From NCBI GenBank assembly GCA_017545485.1, contig JAFWMY010000011.1, positions 97,675-161,674 of the forward strand: a stretch of 64,000 nucleotides of DNA, read 5' to 3'. The translations under genes were made by a program, and so were the position numbers. Position 1 is the stretch's first letter. The number at the start of each line of letters is the position of its first letter. Below, one piece after another: positions 43,860 to 52,918 of this stretch. The notes below the pieces were generated by a model that saw nothing but the letters and a program-made list of their open reading frames with translations, ran no database searches and was not told the origin of the DNA. This DNA is from Candidatus Saccharimonadota bacterium. GTDB taxonomy: Bacteria > Patescibacteriota > Saccharimonadia > Saccharimonadales > Saccharimonadaceae.

Positions 43860-43879
43860 AGGCCAGAAGGTCTTTTTTT
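43859..43879 (+). terminator. Terminator after tRNA-Asn
   Basis: AAGGCC pairs with GGTCTT (one G-T) around AGAA, followed by a T run. It abuts the repeated CCA of the tRNA fragment. Confidence 0.65.
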
Positions 43880-43887
43880 ATTTGCAA

Positions 43888-43910
43888 GAAAAAGGGCGCC
43901 AAAGCGCCCT
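43888..43910 (-). terminator. Minus-strand terminator after the 44-kb gene
   Basis: AGGGCGC (43893-43899) and GCGCCCT (43904-43910) form a seven-pair stem; read on the minus strand it ends in TTTTT. It lies ten bases past the second stop of the 43992 gene's extended frame. Confidence 0.85.
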
Positions 43911-43991
43911 AGCTAAAAATTAGCCGTGTCCGTAATAGTTTCCATCTTTGTCTTTGCCGAGATGATAATGATCTTTGGGACCGTCTGAGTG

Positions 43992-44486
43992 TTATTCAGC
44001 TATTTTTACATAAAGACCGTCGGGGTGATAGGAAGCATCATCGTGGTATGAGAAGGCGTGGCCGTAAGTATTACGTTCGGCATCCCACTGAAAATATACA
44101 ATAGCATGACGCATATTTAGTTCACTCATTTGATAATTTCTTTCAGTCGGATAGGGCGCGAAATCAAAGGTAATATAGAGAACATTGTCTTCGTCAGAAA
44201 TGCCATAGCCAGTGGCTTGTTTGATAGTTTCCTGCTCACCTATCGTAAATTCCATATCTTTGATATACATTTTGGCGATATGCGGGAAAACAGCGAGTTC
44301 TGCCTTTTCTAGTTTGTTTGACGGCCCAATAGCCTTGAACCCATATAATGAAATGCCGCTAACAAACAACAGCAAGAATAATAAGGTCGCCATTACCCAA
44401 GTAGTTGGGCGCCTTAGGATGGACTTTTCTTCTTGTGGCGTTTTTGATTTTCGGGTCTTTATAGATTTCTTTGATTTAGCCTTCAT
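43992..44486 (-). CDS. Single-span protein with possible truncated C-terminus
   Basis: A 164-aa protein of unknown function: basic cytoplasmic N-terminus (KAKSKKSIKTRKSKTPQEEK), one span (about 32-52) and an extracytoplasmic domain with strand-like segments (LYITFDFAPYPTERNYQMSE) and His/Asp-rich end (FSYHDDASYHPDGLY). After its TAA (43994-43992) the same frame stays open for 23 codons to a second TAA at 43922. The extension begins HSDGPKDHYHLG and ends GNYYGHG, which resembles the His/Asp/Gly style just before the stop. So the stop may be a recent nonsense change. AAGGAG precedes ATG 44486; it follows the surface protein gene by 21 bases. Confidence 0.65.
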   Translation of the reverse strand: MKAKSKKSIKTRKSKTPQEEKSILRRPTTWVMATLLFLLLFVSGISLYGFKAIGPSNKLEKAELAVFPHIAKMYIKDMEFTIGEQETIKQATGYGISDEDNVLYITFDFAPYPTERNYQMSELNMRHAIVYFQWDAERNTYGHAFSYHDDASYHPDGLYVKIAE

Positions 44487-44506
44487 AAAAACTCCTTGAG
44501 TAAGTA

Positions 44507-46285
44507 TTATTTTTTAAATTTCAGTAGTGCTGCTCCTGAGACTAAAACGAGAGCAATTATAGTTCCCATAACAGTAGCGAGAGCTGAACCACCCTCCATA
44601 GTATAAGCGCCAGTATCTGGAACAGCAGAATCATCTTCTTCTGATAAATCTATTTCTACAATTGCTACTATGCTATCTATATCATAGGAAATCTGTTCAG
44701 CTGGAAGTGCAACGCCATTAACTTTAACTACCACATTGCGAGCAAAGATAACTTCATCTGGCTCATTAGAACGAACCCACACTTCGGCGTAGTATTTGCC
44801 ACCTTTTTCTAATACCCCAACAAATGGATCACTCCAAAAGCTTTTCTCCTTAACCCAGTAGGCATAGTTTTCTTCTTCACTATCTGTCCAAAGATTATAT
44901 CTAGCATCATCCGGAAGAGTTACAAGAAGCTGAGGTTCTTGAGTATCTCTGTCCTCTTCGTCTTCCATAGTAATCTCGGTACCAGCTTCTGGCGGCGTAA
45001 CAATGAGGTTTACTTCAGGTATTTGTTCATATTGTTCAAGCGTGTCATACCACTTTAAATAAACGGTGGTATTTTCGGTGATTGGCCCACCGTTAAATGG
45101 GGTGGTGAAATCCGGGTCGGTAAACAAATCTATCAATTCGTAATCATTGTAATAGTATTTACCGCTTACTTCAGTCAGAATCTCAGTTAATCTTTCCCCG
45201 TAGCTGTTTTCTGGTTCTGGGGCCATTTCGCCAGCTAAGACGGTTTGATCGGTTAAACGATCTGCGTTTTGGAGGATGCCGCCATCATCATATTTGACGG
45301 TATAATAAACTGGGTCTGGGGTATCAGTATTTTTCCATAAAAGCTTAACAGATGAGTCGCTGTCTATTGTAATTAGTGAGCCGCCCTCGTATCTGACTCC
45401 ATTAACCTCAAAGGCATCAAATTCCTGCCCTTCAGGTGGGGTGACTTGGTCTTCACCGGGAGCATTCATCACAAATGCCTGACCGGCTGGGGCAGCGGGC
45501 GGAACATCAAAATCTACGGCTGTGCCACCGTTTAGATCTAGGTTGATTTCATAAAATACTGAGGTTTCTTCTCGCCAAAAATACTTAATTGTCATATCTC
45601 GGTCAATAAAGAGACCATCCCCGATATTAAATGGGGCGTCATCAACTGTGACATAATTTAAGACTTGGCCTTCTGGCGCCGTAACGCCCAGTAAGGTAAT
45701 AAGATTGTCTTCGGTTAAATCAATTCCTACAGGTGCGGTCTGGGTCGTAATGACTCCTTCGCCGCCTGCAGTGGCGCCGTTTAAGTCATAAGTAACTGTA
45801 AAGGTTGCTTCTTCTTCGTGTGGAGGAGTATCATAAAAAGTTCTTTGACGCTGACCTAACGAGCCATATGATGTTGTTTCGCCAGAATTAATTGTGAAAA
45901 TGGTGTCTTCGGAAAAGGCGTAGCCTTCGTTAGGCACAAAATATACACGTACAGTGTAATCCTTACTGGTTTCAAAAAAATCAGTTTCTGTCAAATACGG
46001 ATAATCTGGATCTTCTTCTAAATTCCATCTTTGGATAACGGTACTATACTTAGTATCGTCACTTGGCGTGGCATTAAAATTTGGGTTGGCATCTCCTATT
46101 GGAGTTATGATATTCGCATTAGCCGAAGTGATAATTTCGGGGTCGGCTGGGTCTGCATGTGTGTTTAGTTTTGGTATGATTATAGATAAACTGGATAATG
46201 TCAGTACGAATACAGCACCAAAAATTATCCCTTTTTTACGAAAGATGCGAACGGTAAGTTGCAACCTTTTTAGCCTGTTTTTCAC
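44507..46285 (-). CDS. Sortase-anchored surface protein with InlB-like repeats
   Basis: A 592-aa exported protein. Signal/first span at about 15-38, then several beta-grasp-like repeats of the Listeria-Bacteroides type (TFTVTYDLNGATAGGEGVIT, YEINLDLNGGTAVDFDVP, YYTVKYDDGGILQNADRL). The C-terminus is a sorting signal: VPDTG, a hydrophobic span (GSALATVMGTIIALVLVSGA) and LKFKK. VPDTG departs from LPxTG at the first residue. It is a likely substrate of the sortase encoded at 4.4-5.7 kb. The start is GTG at 46285 with AGGAGG six bases upstream. Such proteins may mediate adhesion to the host bacterium (inference). A small single-span gene follows. Confidence 0.82.
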   Translation of the reverse strand: MKNRLKRLQLTVRIFRKKGIIFGAVFVLTLSSLSIIIPKLNTHADPADPEIITSANANIITPIGDANPNFNATPSDDTKYSTVIQRWNLEEDPDYPYLTETDFFETSKDYTVRVYFVPNEGYAFSEDTIFTINSGETTSYGSLGQRQRTFYDTPPHEEEATFTVTYDLNGATAGGEGVITTQTAPVGIDLTEDNLITLLGVTAPEGQVLNYVTVDDAPFNIGDGLFIDRDMTIKYFWREETSVFYEINLDLNGGTAVDFDVPPAAPAGQAFVMNAPGEDQVTPPEGQEFDAFEVNGVRYEGGSLITIDSDSSVKLLWKNTDTPDPVYYTVKYDDGGILQNADRLTDQTVLAGEMAPEPENSYGERLTEILTEVSGKYYYNDYELIDLFTDPDFTTPFNGGPITENTTVYLKWYDTLEQYEQIPEVNLIVTPPEAGTEITMEDEEDRDTQEPQLLVTLPDDARYNLWTDSEEENYAYWVKEKSFWSDPFVGVLEKGGKYYAEVWVRSNEPDEVIFARNVVVKVNGVALPAEQISYDIDSIVAIVEIDLSEEDDSAVPDTGAYTMEGGSALATVMGTIIALVLVSGAALLKFKK

Positions 46286-46346
46286 AATACCTCCTGTTGT
46301 TGCTATTTTGATTATATCATAAGCTTTTTATATATGGTAGTGTTTT

Positions 46347-46835
46347 TTAACCGCCAAATAACACTTTAAAAAAGCCAAGTGATACTGCCAGCATAATTAA
46401 ACCAGCTAAAAGTACTCCGGCTATAATAGCTATCATGGTTTTTTTGAAATCAAGGTTCAAAATGGAGGCAGCTAGGGTGCCGGTCCAGGCACCAGTACCA
46501 GGAAGTGGAATAGCAACAAAAAGAAAAAGTGCAAAATAGGTGCCATATTTGCCGGTTTTTTGAAGAAGTTTTTGCCCACCTTTTTCGCCTTTTTTGAGAC
46601 AAAAATTACAAAATTTCTGAAAGGGTTTCCATTTTCGTTTGCTTCCCCAATTGAGAACTTTTCGGGCAAAGAAATAAACAATTGGGACTGGAATAATATT
46701 GCCAATAATGGCTATTATCAGTACGAGCCATTCCGGCAAGCCTAAATCCATGCCTACAGCAACTGGTATAGCGCCACGAAGTTCAATTAGCGGTACCATA
46801 GAAATCAATAAAACAATAAGGATTTTCCAGAACAT
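46347..46835 (-). CDS. Sm_multidrug_ex (PF06695)-like membrane protein
   Basis: A 162-aa membrane protein with about four spans. The blocks VPLIELRGAIPVAVGMDLGL, GNIIPVPIVYFFARKV and FVAIPLPGTGAWTGTLAASI are typical of the family named small multi-drug export protein, which belongs with DedA/VTT-like proteins and may in fact move lipids. A basic cytoplasmic loop (CLKKGEKGGQKLLQKTGKYG) lies between spans. TGCTAAAAT (46850-46842, minus) ends six bases before the ATG: leaderless. Back to back with the HerA-like gene. Confidence 0.78.
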   Translation of the reverse strand: MFWKILIVLLISMVPLIELRGAIPVAVGMDLGLPEWLVLIIAIIGNIIPVPIVYFFARKVLNWGSKRKWKPFQKFCNFCLKKGEKGGQKLLQKTGKYGTYFALFLFVAIPLPGTGAWTGTLAASILNLDFKKTMIAIIAGVLLAGLIMLAVSLGFFKVLFGG

Positions 46836-46884
46836 ATTAATATTTTAGCATGGTTTTATTGTATAATGGAGAAAAGGAGTTTTT

Positions 46885-48501
46885 ATGCTGGCAAATGGGA
46901 ATTTACTAATTGGTAAAACAGAAAAAGATAAGGAACTTGCGATTTTACCTCAGATGGCAAATCGTCATGGGATTATCACGGGGGCATCGGGGTCTGGTAA
47001 GACAATCACACTCAAAGTTATGGCAGAGAGTTTTTCTGATGCCGGCGTGCCAGTATTTTTGGCAGACGTAAAAGGCGACCTTGCCGGAACAGCGGTAAAG
47101 GGCGATATTAATGAAGCAATACAAAAAAGGCTTGATAAAATTGCAATTAAGGACTTTGAAGCGGAGTCATTCCCTGTTAGATTCTGGGATTTATTTGGGA
47201 CTGAAGGCCACCCATTACGTGCTACTGTAGAGTCAGTAGGACCAGAAGTCTTATCAATTATGTTAGGTTTGTCAGAGGCTCAGGAAGGCAATTTGGCAAT
47301 TGCGTTTGCAATAGCAAAAGATGAAAACTTGGCTTTAATTGATTTAAAAGATCTCCGTGCAGTTTTACAATATGTGGCTGAGAACAAAGACAATTATTCG
47401 GTTCGTTATGGCAATATCACTACTCAGAGTATTGGGGTAATTCAGAGATCGCTTTTAACCCTAGAAAATCAAGGGGCGAATCATTTCTTCGGACAACCAG
47501 CATTAGACGTAAAAGACTTCTTCGCACTAGAGGATGGTCGTGGAGTAATAAATATTTTACATGCAGTAACTCTTTTTGAAAGTCCAGATATGTATGCGGC
47601 TTTTCTTTTGTGGCTACTCACTACTCTCTTTTCTACTTCTCCAGAGGTAGGCGACTTGGACAAGCCTAAACTAGTTTTCTTCTTTGACGAAGCGCATTTG
47701 TTGTTTAATGGGATGCCAGCATATCGGCTAAAAAGAATTGTTCAGATTGTAAAGTTGATACGTTCACGTGGGATTGGTTTGTACTTCATTTCACAAAGCC
47801 CGACAGATGTTCCGGATGAGATTTTGGCACAATTAGGCAATAGAGTGCAACATTCTTTACGTGCCTATACCCCTTCAGAACAAAAAGCAGTAAAGGCTGC
47901 AGCGCAAGCTTTCAGAGTTAATCCGGAATTTGATACAGAGAAGGCTATCTTGGAGCTTGGCACAGGTGAGGCTTTAATTTCCTTCCAAAATGAGAAAGGT
48001 GCCCCTGAGATAGTTGAGCGTGCAATAATTCTGCCTCCTCAAAGTTTAATGGGGGCGATTGATGCAATAACTCGCAATAAAGTGATTAATGCTAGTCCGC
48101 TTTGCGGAAAGTATGACGAAGTACAAGACCCAGAATCAGCAGCTGAAATTATTCAACAAAAAGCTGATACGAAGGCAGCAGAGGTAGCAGCAGCTGAGGA
48201 AGCGGCTGCAGCCGAGAAACAACAGATAGCAGCCGAAAAAGCGGCAGAAAAAGCCGCTAGCGAACAAGCAAAATTAGCCGAAAAGGAACGTATTGCCGCC
48301 CAGAAGGCCGCTGATAAAGCAGAAGCGGAAAGAGTGCGGGCTGAAGAAAAAAGGCGCTTAGAGGCCGAAAGAGAGGCCAAAAAAGCCAAAGAAAAGTCCC
48401 AGAAAGTCAAAGACAGAGTGATAGGCAATATTTTGGGATCAGCCGGAAGCGCAATTGGGCGTAAAGCAATTGATAAAATCTTTAAAGGTATTTTTAAATA
48501 A
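46885..48501 (+). CDS. HerA-like ATPase (DUF853)
   Basis: A 538-aa P-loop motor. Walker A is ITGASGSGKTITLKVM (about 32-47), Walker B LVFFFDEAHLLF (about 264), and SRGIGLYFISQSPTDVPDEI is the sensor region of the DUF853/HerA-helicase type. Residues about 425-515 form a long Ala/Glu/Lys coiled coil (AEEAAAAEKQQIAAEKAAEK), then a glycine-rich end (GSAGSAIGRKAID). Members are thought to translocate DNA, but the physiological role is open. SD GGAG before the ATG with TATAAT about 20 bases upstream, so a short leader. It overlaps the GT2 gene by one base (TAATG). Confidence 0.82.
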   Translation: MLANGNLLIGKTEKDKELAILPQMANRHGIITGASGSGKTITLKVMAESFSDAGVPVFLADVKGDLAGTAVKGDINEAIQKRLDKIAIKDFEAESFPVRFWDLFGTEGHPLRATVESVGPEVLSIMLGLSEAQEGNLAIAFAIAKDENLALIDLKDLRAVLQYVAENKDNYSVRYGNITTQSIGVIQRSLLTLENQGANHFFGQPALDVKDFFALEDGRGVINILHAVTLFESPDMYAAFLLWLLTTLFSTSPEVGDLDKPKLVFFFDEAHLLFNGMPAYRLKRIVQIVKLIRSRGIGLYFISQSPTDVPDEILAQLGNRVQHSLRAYTPSEQKAVKAAAQAFRVNPEFDTEKAILELGTGEALISFQNEKGAPEIVERAIILPPQSLMGAIDAITRNKVINASPLCGKYDEVQDPESAAEIIQQKADTKAAEVAAAEEAAAAEKQQIAAEKAAEKAASEQAKLAEKERIAAQKAADKAEAERVRAEEKRRLEAEREAKKAKEKSQKVKDRVIGNILGSAGSAIGRKAIDKIFKGIFK

Positions 48502-49430
48502 TGCTTAAAATCTCAGTCATCATCCCTGTTTTTAACGCTGAGCAATATCTTGAAAGGGCTTTAGAGTCGGTTTTGCAGTCATTTGGGAAAACAGATGGAG
48601 AAATCTTATTAATTGATAACGATTCAGGTGATAATTCCCTAGAAATTTGTAAAAAATATGCAAAAAAACATCCAAAGCTCATTAAAGTTCTAGAATGTCA
48701 TACCCCTGGAGCATCGGCAGTAAGGAATTTTGGGGTTTTAAAAGCAAGGGGAAAATATATTTGGTTTATAGATGCGGACGATGAGATAGCAAAAACAGCT
48801 ATTTCGGAATTATTGAATGAAGCAGAAAAAACAGATGCAGATTTAGTTATGATGGGGATGAAGCGTATTTACCAGGATGGCAGTACGAATTACCTTTCTG
48901 CAGTAAATTCAACTTCTGATGACTATAAAAGCCGTTTTGTAAGATACGGGCTTGGCCCAGTGCAGGTTTTAATAAGGAGAAATTGGTGGATACAATGCGG
49001 TTTTAAGTTTAAAGAAGGGATAATCCAAGAGGATATGGAGTTAATGTCGGCGCTTATTCTTTATACTGATAAGTTTTCCTTTATAGATAAACCCTTGTAT
49101 ATCTATTACCAAAATCCTGACTCAGTGTTGCACAAAAAAGATTTTAACCCGCATATTTTTGATATCTTCCCTGCACTTGAGGGTTTGTATCAAAGATTCG
49201 TAAAAGCAAAAGCTGAAGATAAATACCATGATGAACTGGAGTGGTTCTTTATTTGGAATCTTTTGATTGATTCTGCGAAAGATTTTGGACAATTCCCTGA
49301 GGGAAAATCCGGGTTTAAGCGTTCGCGCGAAATGCTAAAAAAGTACTTTCCAAAATGGCGTAATAATCGTTTTCTGAGACAAAAACCAATAAAACTACAG
49401 ATAAGAGTCAGGCTAAACTATAAAAAATAG
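48501..49430 (+). CDS. GT2-family glycosyltransferase
   Basis: A 309-aa GT-A enzyme. The N-terminus MLKISVIIPVFNAEQYLERA, the donor site IDNDSGDNS, the metal-binding DxD in WFIDADDEI (about 94-97) and IQEDMELMSAL (catalytic ED) are typical of GT2. No spans, so it works on the cytoplasmic face with a nucleotide sugar donor. Its ATG overlaps the stop of the HerA-like gene; a functional link is unclear. It converges with the acyl-CoA ligase gene 30 bases away. Product unknown: surface polysaccharide or glycolipid. Confidence 0.86.
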   Translation: MLKISVIIPVFNAEQYLERALESVLQSFGKTDGEILLIDNDSGDNSLEICKKYAKKHPKLIKVLECHTPGASAVRNFGVLKARGKYIWFIDADDEIAKTAISELLNEAEKTDADLVMMGMKRIYQDGSTNYLSAVNSTSDDYKSRFVRYGLGPVQVLIRRNWWIQCGFKFKEGIIQEDMELMSALILYTDKFSFIDKPLYIYYQNPDSVLHKKDFNPHIFDIFPALEGLYQRFVKAKAEDKYHDELEWFFIWNLLIDSAKDFGQFPEGKSGFKRSREMLKKYFPKWRNNRFLRQKPIKLQIRVRLNYKK

Positions 49431-49459
49431 CTTAATTCGGTAGAATAGGAATATCAGTT

Positions 49460-51175
49460 CTATTTCTTGTTCTTTTCTTCTTTTTCTAGTTCGCGGAATG
49501 CGACTTTGCCAATCTTAGTTTGAGGAAGCTTATCACGAAATTCATATGCAACCGGGAGAGCATAAATTGGGACATTGCGCTCTAATAGCTCGCGAATTTC
49601 GCGTTCCAGGCGCTTCCCTGGTTTATAACCTGGTTTTAAGACAATGAAGGCTTTTGGCACTTGGCCTTTGTAATGATGGTCAATACCAATAACCGTGGAA
49701 GTAAATACCGCTTCGTGAGAATTGATAATTGATTCCAGATGAGTTGGGTAAATATTGTAACCAGATGAAATAATAATGCGCTTGAGGCGTTGAGCAAAAT
49801 AGATAAGGCCGTCTTCGCCTAAATAGCCGATATCACCAGTATGGAGCCAGACTTTACCGTCATCATGGAGACGAATAACCTGGGCAGTTTCTGCGTCGTC
49901 ACCTAAATAGCCCATCATGACGAGAGGCCCAGAAATACAGATTTCGCCTTCTTCGCCGACAGGACATTCTTTGAAAGTGTCGCTTCGCACGATTTTGAAA
50001 TGAGTATCTGGAAGAGGTACACCAATTATTCCGTCTGCAAAAGTGTCCTCAGGTGAAAGACAGACTGCGCCGGAACCTTCGGTAAGACCATAGCCGACAC
50101 GAATCTTAGCGTTGGAGCCATGGCTAGAGAGAAAATCATTAACTTTGTCACGAAGAGTTTGATTTAACGCGTCTCCTCCACAAATAACGGCCGTAACAGA
50201 TTCCAAATCATCGGACTTTAGCTTAGTATTAGTAAGAGCTTCAAATAGGGTAGGCACACCAACGATGAAGTTTGGTTTATTTTTCTTGATGATGTCAGCA
50301 AATTGCTTATGAGAAAAGGCTGGGATTAAGATACATCCCATCCCTTTGCAAAGTGGCGTATGCACACAAACGCCCATACCAAAACAATGGAATAGAGGTA
50401 AGATAGACAAGACTGTCGCTCCGGGTTCTACTTGACGGATCATAGTGGCGTCACAAATTGATTCTGCGTTAATGTTAAGGTTTGAGAGCAATACGGCTTT
50501 AGGAGCACCGGTGGTACCACCCGAATACATAATCATGGCAGGGTCAGAAGCGCCTCTTTCTTCATGATAACTTCCCTGGTAAAAATATGAGTTGGCGATA
50601 AAATCTTCCCAAAGAACCACCCGGTTGTCATTAGACGGAAGGCGGACCTTTTTAATATGTAAAGTGTTATAAAGCTTTTTCTTGAGGAAGCCGAGACCAT
50701 CTGATGGGCGTACTACAATGATACGCTCAAGCTGTGCAGTGTCTCTTAGGCGATAAATTTTGTCAAATACCGCGTCAATCACGAGTACATATTTGGATTC
50801 GGCAATTTTAATGTAATATTCTAATTCTTTTTCTGAAGACAATGGATGCACCATATTGCAGATAGCTCCTACCATGTTAACAGCATAAACCATGGCAATA
50901 CCTTCAGGAGTATTTGGCATACAAATAGTGACACGATCGCCTTCTTTCACCCCGTAATTTTTAAGCGCACGGGCAGTTTTTTCAATTTTACGAACGAAGT
51001 TTTTGTAGGTAACTTTGTGCCCATAGTATTCGTAAGCGATATTGTCTGGCCATTTTTCGGCAGACTGCATAATCATATCCACCATGGAACAATCTGGATA
51101 TTCAATACTTTCGGGAATGTTTTCCTTTTTGTAATGCTTAGACCATGGCTGATTATTGGCTTGCTGTTTTTTCAC
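49460..51175 (-). CDS. Long-chain acyl-CoA ligase-like AMP-binding enzyme
   Basis: A 571-aa adenylate-forming enzyme. P-loop motif MIMYSGGTTGAPKAVLLSN (about 193-211), the YGLTEGSGAVCLSP block, and WLHTGDIGYLGEDGLIYFAQ with the hinge RLKRIIISSGYNIYP. It most resembles fatty-acid CoA ligases. In an organism unlikely to make its own fatty acids this could activate host-derived ones for lipid synthesis (inference). The start is GTG at 51175 with GGAG eight bases upstream. Catalytic Lys near the end (PQTKIGKVAFREL) is present. TATAAT lies about 30 bases upstream of the start. Confidence 0.88.
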   Translation of the reverse strand: MKKQQANNQPWSKHYKKENIPESIEYPDCSMVDMIMQSAEKWPDNIAYEYYGHKVTYKNFVRKIEKTARALKNYGVKEGDRVTICMPNTPEGIAMVYAVNMVGAICNMVHPLSSEKELEYYIKIAESKYVLVIDAVFDKIYRLRDTAQLERIIVVRPSDGLGFLKKKLYNTLHIKKVRLPSNDNRVVLWEDFIANSYFYQGSYHEERGASDPAMIMYSGGTTGAPKAVLLSNLNINAESICDATMIRQVEPGATVLSILPLFHCFGMGVCVHTPLCKGMGCILIPAFSHKQFADIIKKNKPNFIVGVPTLFEALTNTKLKSDDLESVTAVICGGDALNQTLRDKVNDFLSSHGSNAKIRVGYGLTEGSGAVCLSPEDTFADGIIGVPLPDTHFKIVRSDTFKECPVGEEGEICISGPLVMMGYLGDDAETAQVIRLHDDGKVWLHTGDIGYLGEDGLIYFAQRLKRIIISSGYNIYPTHLESIINSHEAVFTSTVIGIDHHYKGQVPKAFIVLKPGYKPGKRLEREIRELLERNVPIYALPVAYEFRDKLPQTKIGKVAFRELEKEEKNKK

Positions 51176-51220
51176 TAAAATAACTCCTTAACACAATTCA
51201 TTTTATTATACCATAATTGT

Positions 51221-52816
51221 TTAAATTTCGTCTGGATTTATGTCTGCAGATCTTAGCCAATCTCTAAACCCTTTACCTTCTGGAGTGCCCGGCAAATCTT
51301 CTATTAAAACCCGATAAGCATTGTGCTTTGTGACTGGATCCATACTATCCCAGAATTCTTGATATTCCTCTGGAGTGCGCTGCCCTATTTCTGTTAAAAT
51401 TTTTACCCCTTTATCTTCAAATATCCGTGACCAGTCATTGATGAAGTTTAGATAGTTTTCTCTTCTTTCTTCTTCGCTAGGTACGCCTGTTGTTTCTTTG
51501 CTGGTTGCGGTAGCATCGGTACCGTCTTCTGGTGAATCGTTAATAGGGTTTGCTTCAGGAGTTTGTTTTTGGTCTTCTTCAGCTGAGGCCTGCTGAGCAT
51601 CGCCGGTTCTTTTGAATATATTTGCCGTGGTTCTAGCTAATAGCTCCTTGAACTTGGCGTCCATCTTGCTCATTATACTTTCACGTTCTTTGGCTATCTC
51701 AGCCAGCTGTTTTTCTCTTTCATTATTCTTGTCTTGCGGGTCAGCTTCTGTGCCTTGGTCGGTTGAAGCAGAATCAGGATTAATAATCTTGTCTCTTCCA
51801 TCATATCCCATAACAATGGAATATTTCCATCGGTTCTTCTTTGCAGATTTGTCGGTCGGCTCTGTATCATTAGCATCAGGTTTATTATCGGGAGAGACTT
51901 CTGTAGCTTTTTTGTATTCATCAAGTCCTGTAATTTCTTCCCATTCTTTTCGCATGTCGGCTTCATGGTCGGCGTTATATTGTTTTACTGAGTCATCACG
52001 CTCTTGAGCTTTTTCTTGGATATATTCATCAAGCCCTACCATAGATTGCCATTCATCGCGCATTCTTTCCTCTTCGTTATCGTATTGTAGCCAAGGAGTC
52101 TCATAAGTGTTTTTAGCTGGCTTATTTTCAGTATCTTGAGTCGGATTGTTGGTGTCCTTATTAGAGGTGCTATTGTCTGTTTCTTGATTGTCATCTAATA
52201 TCACGTCTTTGATTACGTCGTAGTTTTCGTCTACAACTGAATAGTTGGCGTTGCGATTGTTAAGATTTTCTGTATTTTTTGCGTCATGAGATTGAAGCCA
52301 TGTTTGATAGTTCGCTTGCTCCTCCGGCGTGCCAACAGATTGCCTATCCTGATAATCTTGTCTGATGCCATCTATTTCTTCATTGGCCTGATTAAATTGT
52401 TTCTCTCGCAATCTTTCGGCTTGCTCAGCGGACATTCTACCTTCTTCAACAGCCTGATCAAGTTTATCAGAAATGCGGTCAAACTCTGCATTTACTTTTG
52501 CCTCTTGTTGGCCTTGTTCGGTTTGCGCGTATGCGTCTCTTGCCTGTTGCTCTTTTAAGGCTTGCTCTTTGGCTGCTTCAGCGGCTTGGTACTCGGCATT
52601 TTTCTCCTGCATGAATTTTAATCTTGCACCATATTCTTCGTTTGACTCGCCTGGCATTTTTGGATAAACATCAAAAGTAGTAAAAGTGCGAGGTTTGCCA
52701 GTTTTGCTATTAAGATTAGTTTCCCCAGCAAAATCGCCGAATGACTCATTAGCTAAACTATCCCATTCATTATTTGGGCCTGCTTGATTATTAGAAAATT
52801 CTGGGCCTTGATTCAT
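51221..52816 (-). CDS. Large acidic protein with N-terminal WDSL motif
   Basis: A 531-aa soluble, highly charged protein with no signal peptide or span. Residues 18-26 read WDSLANESF, matching the motif near the start of the 60.3-kb and 61.3-kb proteins. Then comes a Gln/Glu/Ala coiled coil (about 75-150) and repeats of the form NEEERMRDEWQSMVGLDEYI and ADMRKEWEEITGLDEY (about 245 and 285), a linker rich in Thr/Asn/Asp, and a compact C-terminal part (LTEIGQRTPEEYQEFWDSMD). GGAG five bases before the ATG. Not recognised; may be a scaffold or a secreted protein. Base use is like its neighbours. Confidence 0.7.
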   Translation of the reverse strand: MNQGPEFSNNQAGPNNEWDSLANESFGDFAGETNLNSKTGKPRTFTTFDVYPKMPGESNEEYGARLKFMQEKNAEYQAAEAAKEQALKEQQARDAYAQTEQGQQEAKVNAEFDRISDKLDQAVEEGRMSAEQAERLREKQFNQANEEIDGIRQDYQDRQSVGTPEEQANYQTWLQSHDAKNTENLNNRNANYSVVDENYDVIKDVILDDNQETDNSTSNKDTNNPTQDTENKPAKNTYETPWLQYDNEEERMRDEWQSMVGLDEYIQEKAQERDDSVKQYNADHEADMRKEWEEITGLDEYKKATEVSPDNKPDANDTEPTDKSAKKNRWKYSIVMGYDGRDKIINPDSASTDQGTEADPQDKNNEREKQLAEIAKERESIMSKMDAKFKELLARTTANIFKRTGDAQQASAEEDQKQTPEANPINDSPEDGTDATATSKETTGVPSEEERRENYLNFINDWSRIFEDKGVKILTEIGQRTPEEYQEFWDSMDPVTKHNAYRVLIEDLPGTPEGKGFRDWLRSADINPDEI

Positions 52817-52881
52817 GCTATCTCCTTACGGCTTTGCTTTGTAATGGTTCTATGATAATGCTAAAGTTAAAAAAAGTCAAC

Positions 52882-52917
52882 AAAAAACGGGCTCTTAATA
52901 GTGGGGCCCGTTTTTTT
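52882..52917 (-). terminator. Terminator of the rpsA-like gene
   Basis: AAAAAACGGGC (52882-52892) pairs with GCCCGTTTTTT (52906-52916). On the minus strand it comes directly after the S1 gene stop. The T run is good on both strands. Confidence 0.9.
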
Positions 52918-52918
52918 G

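Noticed and set aside
43734..43916. 60-codon plus-strand frame over tRNA-Asn
   Set aside because: It runs through the tRNA, its duplicated 3' end and two terminators; a product is implausible.
44212..44499. 95-codon plus-strand frame
   Set aside because: Antisense of the single-span protein gene, with no start signals.
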